From positions 1 to 5,148 of the forward strand of contig CAIQIL010000632.1 in the NCBI GenBank assembly GCA_903871865.1: a DNA stretch of 5,148 bases. Reading direction: 5' to 3'. Of this stretch, positions 1 to 5,148 are shown piece by piece. Origin of the DNA: an uncultured Burkholderiales bacterium (GTDB lineage Bacteria > Pseudomonadota > Gammaproteobacteria > Burkholderiales > Burkholderiaceae_C). Positions within the stretch are counted from its first letter, which is position 1; the number at the start of each line of letters is the position of its first letter. The notes under the pieces are model-generated. The model made no database searches, was not told the origin of the DNA, and saw only the letters and a program-made list of their open reading frames with translations. Made by a program: the position numbers and the translations under genes.

Positions 1-899
1 CCATGACGGCCCACGCCATGGTCGAGGAGCGCGAACGCTGCCTGGCCCTGGGCATGCAGGGCCACCTCTCCAAACCGCTGGACCCGCTCACGCTGTACGC
101 CACACTCAGCCCCTATGTGCCGGCCGCCGCGCGCGACGAGGCCTCGGCGGCGGCCTCTGCCACCGAGGCGGTGCGTGCCGGTGCCACGTCTGTTGCGGTG
201 CCTGGTGCCGCTGCCGGTGGGGCCCGCGCAGGCGGACTGCGTCATGTCACGGCACAGGACTGGCCCGAGGTGTCCGGCCTGGACCGCCCCACCACCGAAG
301 CCTATTTCGCCGGCGACGCCAGCCTGTATCGCCAGACCCTGCACGCCTTCGTCAACCACGTGCGCGAGCTGCTGCCGCGCCTGCCGCAGGCTTTGCAAAC
401 GCTCGACCGTGCCACGCTGGTGCGCGAGGGCCACACCCTCAAAGGGTTGGCCCGCACGGTGGGCCACGGCACGCTGGCTGAGCGCGCCCAGGCCCTGGAG
501 CGCCTCGGCGACAGCGGCAACCAAGCCGAGGTCGAACGCGCCGTGGCCTTGTTGGTCGATGCGGTCGTGCCCCTGGTGGACGCTCTGGAGCGCGTGCTCG
601 CGCCTGCCGCCTTGCCGCACCCCGCGTTGGTGCCTGCCGCACCCGACGCCGCCCTGGTGCACAGCCTCACCCGCCTCACGGCAGATTCGGATGGCGAGGC
701 CCTGTCTGTGTGGCAACGTCACCGCATCGCCTTCGCAGGGTGGCTGCCGCCGTCCACTTTTGCGCGACTTGACGACGCTTTGGCACGCTGTGACTTCGAC
801 GCTGCCACCCGACACCTGCAAGAATTGCAGCCCATGACGCCTGCCGCACAGGTCGCCAGCACCAGCGCCCCGGTGCAGACAGAGCCCACCCCCTCATGA
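1..899 (+). CDS. Hybrid sensor histidine kinase, C-terminal part (end of receiver domain plus HPt domain); 5' end outside window
   Basis: Only the last ~298 residues are visible. The ATG at base 3 is probably internal: it reads MTAHAM, which matches the end of receiver strand 4 with its conserved Thr. Numbering from that Met, HLSKPLDP (21-28) carries the conserved receiver Lys24 and the following cis-Pro. Residues 41-78 are an Ala/Gly-rich linker. Residues ~95-200 form an HPt domain with the motif GHTLKGLA, so His144 (codon 432-434) is the predicted phosphohistidine. Residues ~213-275 form a further small helical segment with an FDxA motif, of a kind seen at the ends of other hybrid kinases. 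Sensor, dimerisation and ATPase domains must lie upstream and cannot be judged. By family knowledge, phosphate passes from receiver Asp to HPt His and then to a separate receiver. The overlapping next gene is the obvious acceptor; that pairing is inferred. RpfC has a comparable receiver-HPt end, but orthology cannot be claimed. Confidence 0.92.
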   Translation, partial: MTAHAMVEERERCLALGMQGHLSKPLDPLTLYATLSPYVPAAARDEASAAASATEAVRAGATSVAVPGAAAGGARAGGLRHVTAQDWPEVSGLDRPTTEAYFAGDASLYRQTLHAFVNHVRELLPRLPQALQTLDRATLVREGHTLKGLARTVGHGTLAERAQALERLGDSGNQAEVERAVALLVDAVVPLVDALERVLAPAALPHPALVPAAPDAALVHSLTRLTADSDGEALSVWQRHRIAFAGWLPPSTFARLDDALARCDFDAATRHLQELQPMTPAAQVASTSAPVQTEPTPS

Positions 900-1990
900 G
901 CCTTGCCGACAAACACCTGCCGACCGTGCTCGTCGTGGACGATGCCCCGGCCAACCTCAGCCTGCTGGCGGGCCTGTTGCAGGCCGACTACCGCGTCAAG
1001 CTGGCGGCCTCGGGCGCCAAGGCCTTGGAGCTGGTGCGACGCGCCCGCCCCGACCTTGTGCTGCTCGACATCATGATGCCGGAGATGGACGGCTACGAGG
1101 TCTGCCAGCGCCTGAAAGCCGACCCGGCCACCCGCGCCATCCCCGTGCTGTTCCTGACGGCCATGACGCAGACCGAGGACGAGGCCCGCGGCTTTCAGGT
1201 CGGTGCGGCCGACTTCATCCAAAAGCCCATCAACCCCATCGTGCTGCAGGCCCGCGTGCGCACCCACCTGCAGGTCAAGGCCTACGAAGACGAGCTGCGA
1301 GACCGCAACGCCTGGCTGCAAACCGAGCTGGCGCACCGCCTGGAGCAGGTGGACCTGCTGCGCGAAGCCACCCTGCACGTCATGATCTCGTTCGCCGAGT
1401 TCCGCGACGAAGCCACCGGCCACCACGTGCGCCGCACCCAGGAGTACGTGCGCACCCTGGCCCAGTGGTTGTTCGACCAGGGCCGCCACCTGGATGTGCT
1501 CAACCCCGAGGCCATCGATCACATCGCGCGCTCGGCGCCGCTGCACGACATCGGCAAGGTCGCCACGCCCGACCACATCCTGCTCAAGCCCGGACGCCAC
1601 ACGCCCGAAGAACAGGTCATCATGCGCCAGCACGCCATGCAGGGCTGGGAGATGCTGCGCCGCGCCGCTGACCGCATGGCCGGTGACGCCCACTACCTGC
1701 GCCACGCCATGGACATCGCCCGCGGGCACCATGAGAAGTGGGACGGCAGCGGCTACCCCGAAGGCCTGGTGGGCGAGCAAATTCCCCTGTCGGCGCGGCT
1801 CATGGCCGTGGCCGATGTCTATGATGCGCTCATCAGCGCGCGGCCCTACAAGCCGCCGATGCCGCATGACCAGGCCCTCAAAATCCTCCGGGATGGCGCC
1901 GGTGCCCACTTCGATCCGGGCGTGGTCGAAGCCCTGGAAGCCTGCCTGCCGCAGTTCGAGCAGATCGCCCAGACCTGGCGCGACCACTGA
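896..1990 (+). CDS. Two-component response regulator with HD-GYP domain (predicted cyclic-di-GMP phosphodiesterase)
   Basis: A complete 364-residue protein. The receiver domain (~10-125) has the acidic pair Asp15/Asp16, phospho-acceptor Asp58 in LLDIMMPEMDG, Thr88 and Lys110-Pro111. A charged helical linker (~126-160) leads into an HD-GYP domain (~163-350). Visible HD-GYP residues are His177, His217-Asp218 (LHDIGK, with Lys221), His246, His278-His279 in HHEKWDGSGYPEG, and Asp307 in AVADVYDAL. HD-GYP enzymes hydrolyse cyclic-di-GMP to pGpG or GMP in the cytoplasm, so phosphorylation at Asp58 probably controls turnover. One oddity: the Glu usual four residues before His177 is Ala173. The ATG overlaps the kinase stop as ATGA, there is only a weak purine stretch upstream, and translational coupling is likely. 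The layout matches RpfG-type regulators. The fold and class are certain; in vivo activity is inferred. Confidence 0.97.
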   Translation: MSLADKHLPTVLVVDDAPANLSLLAGLLQADYRVKLAASGAKALELVRRARPDLVLLDIMMPEMDGYEVCQRLKADPATRAIPVLFLTAMTQTEDEARGFQVGAADFIQKPINPIVLQARVRTHLQVKAYEDELRDRNAWLQTELAHRLEQVDLLREATLHVMISFAEFRDEATGHHVRRTQEYVRTLAQWLFDQGRHLDVLNPEAIDHIARSAPLHDIGKVATPDHILLKPGRHTPEEQVIMRQHAMQGWEMLRRAADRMAGDAHYLRHAMDIARGHHEKWDGSGYPEGLVGEQIPLSARLMAVADVYDALISARPYKPPMPHDQALKILRDGAGAHFDPGVVEALEACLPQFEQIAQTWRDH

Positions 1991-1995
1991 GAAAG
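1989..1995 (+). promoter_or_regulatory. Ribosome binding site of the porin-like gene, sharing bases with the upstream stop codon
   Basis: GAGAAAG lies 8 bases before the ATG at 2004. Its first two bases are the last two of the HD-GYP stop TGA (1988-1990). It fixes the start at 2004, although the same frame stays open far upstream through the HD-GYP gene. The arrangement suggests that ribosomes finishing the regulator help start the next gene. Confidence 0.6.
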
Positions 1996-2003
1996 ACCAC
2001 AGG

Positions 2004-3413
2004 ATGACCCAGCAGTACCGCGTCGCCCTGAGCGCCTTGACCACCCTGACCGCCCTGAGTTGCTGGGGCGGCGCCGCCCATGCTCAAACGGCCCAGGCGC
2101 CAACCGTCTCGCCCACCGCCCAACCCACCGCCCGCACCGCCGCCAGCCCCCTGGCGGGACTGCCCCAGGCGAAGCTGTCCCCGGCCAGTGGACAAGCCCC
2201 GGGCGATCCAGCGGGCGCAGGCCTGGACGTGCGGGTCTCCGGCTTCGCGACGGTGGGTCACGCGGTGTCCGACCAGTCCTGGCGCTGGCAGCGCTTCGTC
2301 GACGAGGGCGGCACCTTCTGGCGCGACAGCATCGTCGGCGGGCAGCTCGACGCGCGCTTCTCGCCCAGCTGGTCGGCCACGGTGCAGCTGACGCTGGCGC
2401 CGTCCACCCGCCACGAGCGCCAGTGGGCCGTCGAGGCGGCCTGGGCCTTCGTGTCCTGGCGGCCCGACAACGACTGGTTGCTGCGCGTGGGCAAGCAACG
2501 CGTGCCCATCTTCCTGAACGCCGAGAACCGCGATGTGGGCCAGACCTACGCTTTCGCGCGCCTGCCCTCCGAGGTCTACGCGGTCTCGCCCACCACCGAC
2601 TACACCGGCCTGTCGGTCTCGCGCACCTGGCAGCGCGACAGCGGCGAGCTCGCTGTCGATGCCTATGGTGGCCGCGCCCAGATCACCGACCGCACCCACA
2701 GCCGCGACCTCGGACCGCAGTTCCTGCCCGTGCACACCGACGTGTTTGGCGCGGCCCTGACCTGGCGCAGCGAGGCTTTGAGCTGGCGCGTGGGCGCGCT
2801 CCATGCGGCCACGGAGCGCAGCGACGGCCAGCCCCTGCCGAGCCGCTTTCCCTTTGTCAGCCCCTTCCCCGGCTTCGGCTACTACCAGGTGTCCAACGCC
2901 ATCCCGGGCGGCCCGGGCATCGGCAGCACCGACAAAATCTCCAACAGCATCGTCAACCTGAGCCTGGACGCCCGCGTCGCCCCGAACTGGCGCGTGGTGA
3001 CCGAGATCGCCCGCAACATCCAGGGCCGCACTGAGCTGGGCGCCAACACCGTGGGTGGCTACGTGGCCGTGCTGCACACGCTGGGCCACCTCACGCCCTA
3101 CGTCAGCCTGGCGCGGCTGCAGACCCTGGGCGCGCCGCGCAAGGTGTCGGAGGCGCTGATGGCCTCGGCCGGGTCGGGCAGCGATGCCTTGTCGGTGGCG
3201 CAGCGGGTGGCCGCTGACAGCATCCCGGTGTACGACCAGACCTCGGCGGGCCTGGGTGCGGCCTACGCCCTCAGTCCGCGCAGCCAGCTCAAGGGCGAGT
3301 GGATGCACACCCGCATCGGCCGGCGCTCCGCCATGGCCGACGACCCGCCCGAGGGCACCCTCAGCCAGACCGGCGTCAACGTGCTGTCGCTGAGCTACAG
3401 CGTCGTCTTCTGA
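2004..3413 (+). CDS. Outer-membrane porin-like beta-barrel protein, function unknown
   Basis: A 469-residue protein. The start at 2004 is chosen because it follows a ribosome binding site and gives a clear Sec signal peptide: hydrophobic core ~8-22, then AHA (25-27) with predicted cleavage before Gln28. Residues 28-74 are a Pro/Ala/Thr-rich, probably disordered stretch. From ~75 (DVRVSGFATVGHAV) the chain alternates polar and hydrophobic residues in strand-sized blocks split by polar turns. The run RVGKQRVPIFLNAENRDVG (161-179) resembles the strand and inward loop seen in porin-like proteins. It ends in LSLSYSVVF with the C-terminal Phe typical of barrels inserted by the BAM complex. I recognise the general class of porin-like proteins often left as hypothetical, not a named substrate-specific porin. 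It sits 13 bases after the HD-GYP gene and 13 before a periplasmic binding protein, so a shared transport or sensing job is likely but inferred. Confidence 0.85.
   Translation: MTQQYRVALSALTTLTALSCWGGAAHAQTAQAPTVSPTAQPTARTAASPLAGLPQAKLSPASGQAPGDPAGAGLDVRVSGFATVGHAVSDQSWRWQRFVDEGGTFWRDSIVGGQLDARFSPSWSATVQLTLAPSTRHERQWAVEAAWAFVSWRPDNDWLLRVGKQRVPIFLNAENRDVGQTYAFARLPSEVYAVSPTTDYTGLSVSRTWQRDSGELAVDAYGGRAQITDRTHSRDLGPQFLPVHTDVFGAALTWRSEALSWRVGALHAATERSDGQPLPSRFPFVSPFPGFGYYQVSNAIPGGPGIGSTDKISNSIVNLSLDARVAPNWRVVTEIARNIQGRTELGANTVGGYVAVLHTLGHLTPYVSLARLQTLGAPRKVSEALMASAGSGSDALSVAQRVAADSIPVYDQTSAGLGAAYALSPRSQLKGEWMHTRIGRRSAMADDPPEGTLSQTGVNVLSLSYSVVF
2112..2133 (+). repeat. Two in-frame copies of a 12-base unit in the porin N-terminal linker
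   Basis: CCCACCGCCC occurs at 2112-2121 and again at 2124-2133, a 12-base period in frame with the porin gene. It encodes PTAQ followed by PTAR (residues 37-44) in the low-complexity stretch after the signal peptide. Two copies is a small number and could simply reflect Pro/Ala/Thr codon bias. Confidence 0.4.
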
Positions 3414-3418
3414 GAAGG
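3412..3418 (+). promoter_or_regulatory. Ribosome binding site of the periplasmic binding protein gene, sharing bases with the upstream stop codon
   Basis: GAGAAGG lies 8 bases before the ATG at 3427, and its first two bases belong to the porin stop TGA (3411-3413). Sequence, spacing and 13-base intergenic length nearly copy the junction before the porin gene. This supports one operon with coupled translation. Confidence 0.65.
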
Positions 3419-3426
3419 CCCGGACG

Positions 3427-3876
3427 ATGCGCTACCCCCCTTCTTTCCTGCGCACCTGGCTGATGCTGGGTTGCGGCCTCCTTGCGCCGGGCCTGGCCTG
3501 TGCCGCCGTGGTCATCGTGGCCCACGTGAATGTGCGCAAACTCGACGCCACCCAGGTGCAACGCATCTACACCGGTCGCCTGGTGGAGCTGTCGGGGCAG
3601 GCCTTGCTCCCCGTCAACCTGGCGCCTGGCAGCCTGTTGCGCCAGCGTTTCCTCAACGATTTCCTCCAGCAGGACGAGGACCGCTACACCGCCTACTGGA
3701 CGGTGCGCCGTTACGTGGGCAAGGGCGTGCCACCGCGCGAGCTGGCCTCGGTGGCGGAAGTCATCGCCTACATCGCCAACACGCCAGGTGCCATCGCCTA
3801 CCTCGACGACAGCGAGGTGCCTGCCGGCATGAACGTGGTGGCCACGAGGCCCTCGGCCGCGTCGGGGCCCCGATGA
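3427..3876 (+). CDS. Small exported single-domain protein of the phosphate-binding (PstS-like) periplasmic fold
   Basis: A 149-residue protein. A hydrophobic segment (~11-24) ends in ACA (24-26), a good type I signal peptidase site, so the mature protein of ~123 residues should be periplasmic. The mature part shows the pattern of short proteins usually annotated as phosphate ABC transporter substrate-binding protein: ATQVQRIYTGR (41-51), LPVNLAPGSLLRQRF (61-75), YTAYWTVRRYVGKGVPP (87-103) and the closing TPGAIAYLD (119-127). Full PstS proteins are roughly 320 residues with two lobes, so this is about one lobe. At the GSGTR-like phosphate loop of PstS it reads GSLLR, so phosphate binding is doubtful. 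No permease or ATPase gene lies nearby; its neighbours are an outer-membrane barrel and a c-di-GMP regulator. A sensory or barrel-partner role is inferred. Family is fairly sure, ligand unknown. Confidence 0.85.
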   Translation: MRYPPSFLRTWLMLGCGLLAPGLACAAVVIVAHVNVRKLDATQVQRIYTGRLVELSGQALLPVNLAPGSLLRQRFLNDFLQQDEDRYTAYWTVRRYVGKGVPPRELASVAEVIAYIANTPGAIAYLDDSEVPAGMNVVATRPSAASGPR

Positions 3877-3890
3877 GCGGGGATGCGGCC
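3855..3890 (+). terminator. GC-rich hairpin over the stop codon of the binding-protein gene; weak terminator candidate
   Basis: CCCCG (3868-3872) can pair with CGGGG (3878-3882) around a 5-base loop containing most of the TGA. GGCCGC (3855-3860) can pair with GCGGCC (3885-3890) outside it. TCGGGGCCCCGA (3862-3873) is also a perfect 12-base palindrome, so folds compete. No T-run follows, so it is not a classical intrinsic terminator. It could slow polymerase or protect the end of the operon RNA. In sequence this GC-rich, chance pairing is a real possibility. Confidence 0.25.
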
Positions 3891-3967
3891 TCGCGCGGCA
3901 TTGGTTACGATGTGGCGGTGCCGTCCATGCTGTTGTCGATGGCGTGGGTGTTTGGCCGGGTGCTGCG

Positions 3968-4270
3968 ATGTCCGTGAGTCCGAATCCGTGGTTTGCCGCC
4001 TTGGTGGTGTTGGTCTGTGTGGCCCTGTTGGCCCGCATGTGCCTGCCCCTGCGCCGCCGCGTTGCGCTGGACGCTGCCGTGCGGCGTCTGCCGCGGTGGG
4101 TGCGCAGCCGCGCCAAGGCCGTGTGGCAGTGGCGACACTGGCGCAGCCGCCGCGACGATGCCGCCCGCTTGGCCGAAGAAGCCATCCAGCGCGCCCGCCG
4201 CACCCGCGCCGACAAGGATGGCAACGTGATCCGCCCCGAGGCCTTCAAAGGCCCCCGCAAGCCGCACTGA
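3968..4270 (+). CDS. Small single-pass membrane protein of unknown function, Arg-rich
   Basis: A 100-residue protein that I do not recognise. The chosen ATG gives MSVSPNPWF followed by one hydrophobic helix (~8-27). The flank after the helix is strongly basic (LRRR, then many Arg up to ~80), so by the positive-inside rule the C-terminal ~73 residues should be cytoplasmic. Residues 30-80 are rich in Arg, Ala and Trp and look like an amphipathic helix that could touch nucleic acid or membrane lipid. The end, GNVIRPEAFKGPRKPH, is Pro- and Lys-containing and unlike the helical part. The in-frame GTG at 3944 would add eight residues ahead of the helix without improving it; GGG at 3958-3960 is a weak ribosome site for the ATG. 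A 91-base gap separates it from the binding-protein gene. Third-position GC bias fits a real gene. Confidence 0.68.
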   Translation: MSVSPNPWFAALVVLVCVALLARMCLPLRRRVALDAAVRRLPRWVRSRAKAVWQWRHWRSRRDDAARLAEEAIQRARRTRADKDGNVIRPEAFKGPRKPH

Positions 4271-4294
4271 CGCCAACCGGCGGCTGGGCCTGAC

Positions 4295-4300
4295 TACACT
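4295..4300 (+). promoter_or_regulatory. Possible -10 element for a short-leader transcript of the RNA methyltransferase gene
   Basis: TACACT matches TATAAT at four of six positions and ends 8 bases before the ATG at 4309. Transcription would then begin only a few bases ahead of the start codon, giving a leaderless or near-leaderless mRNA. This fits the absence of any Shine-Dalgarno sequence there. No convincing -35 hexamer is visible at 16-18 bases upstream, so support is weak. Confidence 0.25.
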
Positions 4301-4308
4301 GGCGCCCC

Positions 4309-5148
4309 ATGCGCATCGAACACATCCGCCAGCGCCTGCGCGCCCTCGGCGCCAAGCCCATCCACGAACAGCGCGTGCTGCGCCTGTGGGCCCAGGCCCT
4401 GCCGCAAGACAGCGGCAAGCGCCGCCCCGAAGACTTCCTGCCCCAGCCCGTGCGCGAGGGCCTGGACGCGCTGATGGCCGAGGTCATGGGCCTGGCCACG
4501 CTGCGCTCGTCTCACCCTGGCAGCGACGGTTCCGAGCGCCTGCTGGTGGGCCTGCACGATGGCCAGACCGCCGAGAGCGTGCTGCTGCCGCGCGATGGCT
4601 TGTGTGTGTCGTCCCAGGTGGGGTGCGCCGTGGGCTGCGTGTTCTGCATGACCGGGCGTGACGGCCTGCTGCGCCAGCTGGGCAGCGCCGAAATCGTCGC
4701 GCAGGTGGCCCTGGCGCGCACGCGGCGGGCGGTCAAGAAGGTCGTCTTCATGGGCATGGGCGAGCCCTCGCACAACATGGACAACGTGCTCGAAGCCATC
4801 GACTTGCTGGGCACTGTGGGCAACATCGGCCACAAGAACCTGGTGTTCTCCACCGTGGGCGACCCGCGCGTGTTCGAGCGCCTGCTGCAGGGCCGTGTCA
4901 AGCCGGCGCTGGCCCTGTCCCTGCATTCGACGAAGCCCGCGCTGCGCGCGCAACTGCTGCCCCGCGCCACGCCGATGTCGCCCGAAGCATTGGTGGATGA
5001 GGGAGAGCGCTACGCCCGCGCCACCGGCTACCCCATCCAATACCAGTGGACGCTGCTGGCCGGCATCAACGACAGCGAGGCCGAGCTCGAAGGCATCGTG
5101 CGGCTGCTGCACGGCAAGTACGCGCTGATGAACCTGATCCCCTACAAC
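4309..5148 (+). CDS. RlmN/Cfr-family radical SAM RNA methyltransferase, probably an RlmN paralogue; 3' end outside window
   Basis: The first 280 residues are visible and the frame is open to the window end. An N-terminal helical region (~1-60), of the kind RlmN uses for RNA binding, precedes ESVLLPRDGLCVSSQVGC. The radical SAM cluster motif is CxxxCxxC with Cys106, Cys110 and Cys113, followed by MTG. GMGEP (149-153) is the SAM-binding GGEP-like motif, and ALSLHS (202-207) and the LMNLIPYN run (273-280) are family landmarks. RlmN makes 2-methyladenosine at A2503 of 23S rRNA and at A37 of some tRNAs; Cfr modifies C8 of A2503. The second catalytic Cys near the C-terminus lies beyond the window, so activity cannot be confirmed. 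MTG after the cluster and SLHSTKP differ from classic RlmN, so a divergent paralogue with an uncertain target is likely. It starts 38 bases after the small membrane gene and has no obvious ribosome binding site. Confidence 0.9.
   Translation, partial: MRIEHIRQRLRALGAKPIHEQRVLRLWAQALPQDSGKRRPEDFLPQPVREGLDALMAEVMGLATLRSSHPGSDGSERLLVGLHDGQTAESVLLPRDGLCVSSQVGCAVGCVFCMTGRDGLLRQLGSAEIVAQVALARTRRAVKKVVFMGMGEPSHNMDNVLEAIDLLGTVGNIGHKNLVFSTVGDPRVFERLLQGRVKPALALSLHSTKPALRAQLLPRATPMSPEALVDEGERYARATGYPIQYQWTLLAGINDSEAELEGIVRLLHGKYALMNLIPYN

Noticed and set aside
1494..2003. 170-codon upstream extension of the porin reading frame
   Set aside because: The extension lies inside the HD-GYP gene in another frame and reads as Arg/Ser/Pro-rich noise. 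The ATG at 2004 has a ribosome site and a signal peptide.
719..2044. Long minus-strand open frame (441 codons) opposite the kinase and HD-GYP genes
   Set aside because: It mirrors strong G/C codon bias on the plus strand. Its translation is low-complexity Gly/Ala/Val/His/Gln-rich with no recognisable domain, while the plus strand encodes clear domains.
1878..3308. Long minus-strand open frame (476 codons) opposite the porin-like gene
   Set aside because: Same mirror effect in GC-rich DNA. The translation is rich in Arg, Gly and Ala with no signal peptide or motif, and the plus strand has a full exported barrel.
3427..3501. Lipoprotein signal in the small binding protein (Cys16 or Cys25)
   Set aside because: Neither Cys has a proper lipobox before it (MLG-C and GLA-C); the ACA site at residues 24-26 fits type I cleavage better.
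3901..3911. Promoter-like TTGGTTACGAT upstream of the small membrane gene
   Set aside because: TACGAT is a partial -10 match, but the -35 region at normal spacing (ATGCGG) does not match, so it was not listed as a feature.
3944..3967. Earlier GTG start for the small membrane protein
   Set aside because: It adds only eight residues (through GAA) and no better ribosome site is visible; the ATG at 3968 is preferred, though not proven.
4294..5112. Minus-strand open frame (272 codons) opposite the methyltransferase
   Set aside because: The plus strand has an intact radical SAM protein; the minus frame is Gln/His/Ala-rich with no family resemblance.

Overview
The window looks like a chromosomal segment of a high-GC Gram-negative bacterium. 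An outer-membrane beta-barrel gene, two Sec signal peptides and a very strong G/C third-position bias point to a betaproteobacterium, most likely Burkholderiales. This placement is inferred from style and gene content; there is no rRNA or other marker. All genes run on the plus strand and coding density is near 95 percent. I see no tRNA, rRNA, CRISPR, transposon or integrase.

Region 1 (1-3876) is a tight four-gene run. It starts with the 3' end of a hybrid sensor histidine kinase (end of a receiver domain, then an HPt domain). That gene overlaps by ATGA a receiver/HD-GYP response regulator, a predicted cyclic-di-GMP phosphodiesterase. After 13 bases comes an exported outer-membrane porin-like beta-barrel of 469 residues. 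After another 13 bases comes a 149-residue exported single-domain relative of phosphate-binding proteins (PstS-like fold). The two 13-base junctions share one design: the TGA stop supplies the first bases of a GAGAA(A/G)G ribosome binding site placed 8 bases before the ATG. The simplest reading is a phosphorelay ending in c-di-GMP breakdown, co-transcribed with an envelope pair (periplasmic binding domain plus outer-membrane barrel). No ABC permease or ATPase is present, so the binding protein may sense or work with the barrel rather than feed a transporter. This module is the most interesting thing in the window.

Region 2 (3877-4308) begins with a short GC-rich hairpin region over the stop codon of the binding protein. 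It is followed by a 100-residue, Arg-rich single-pass membrane protein of unknown function.

Region 3 (4309-5148, cut by the window end) is a radical SAM RNA methyltransferase of the RlmN/Cfr family, probably an RlmN paralogue. It has no visible Shine-Dalgarno sequence and a -10-like hexamer very close to the ATG.
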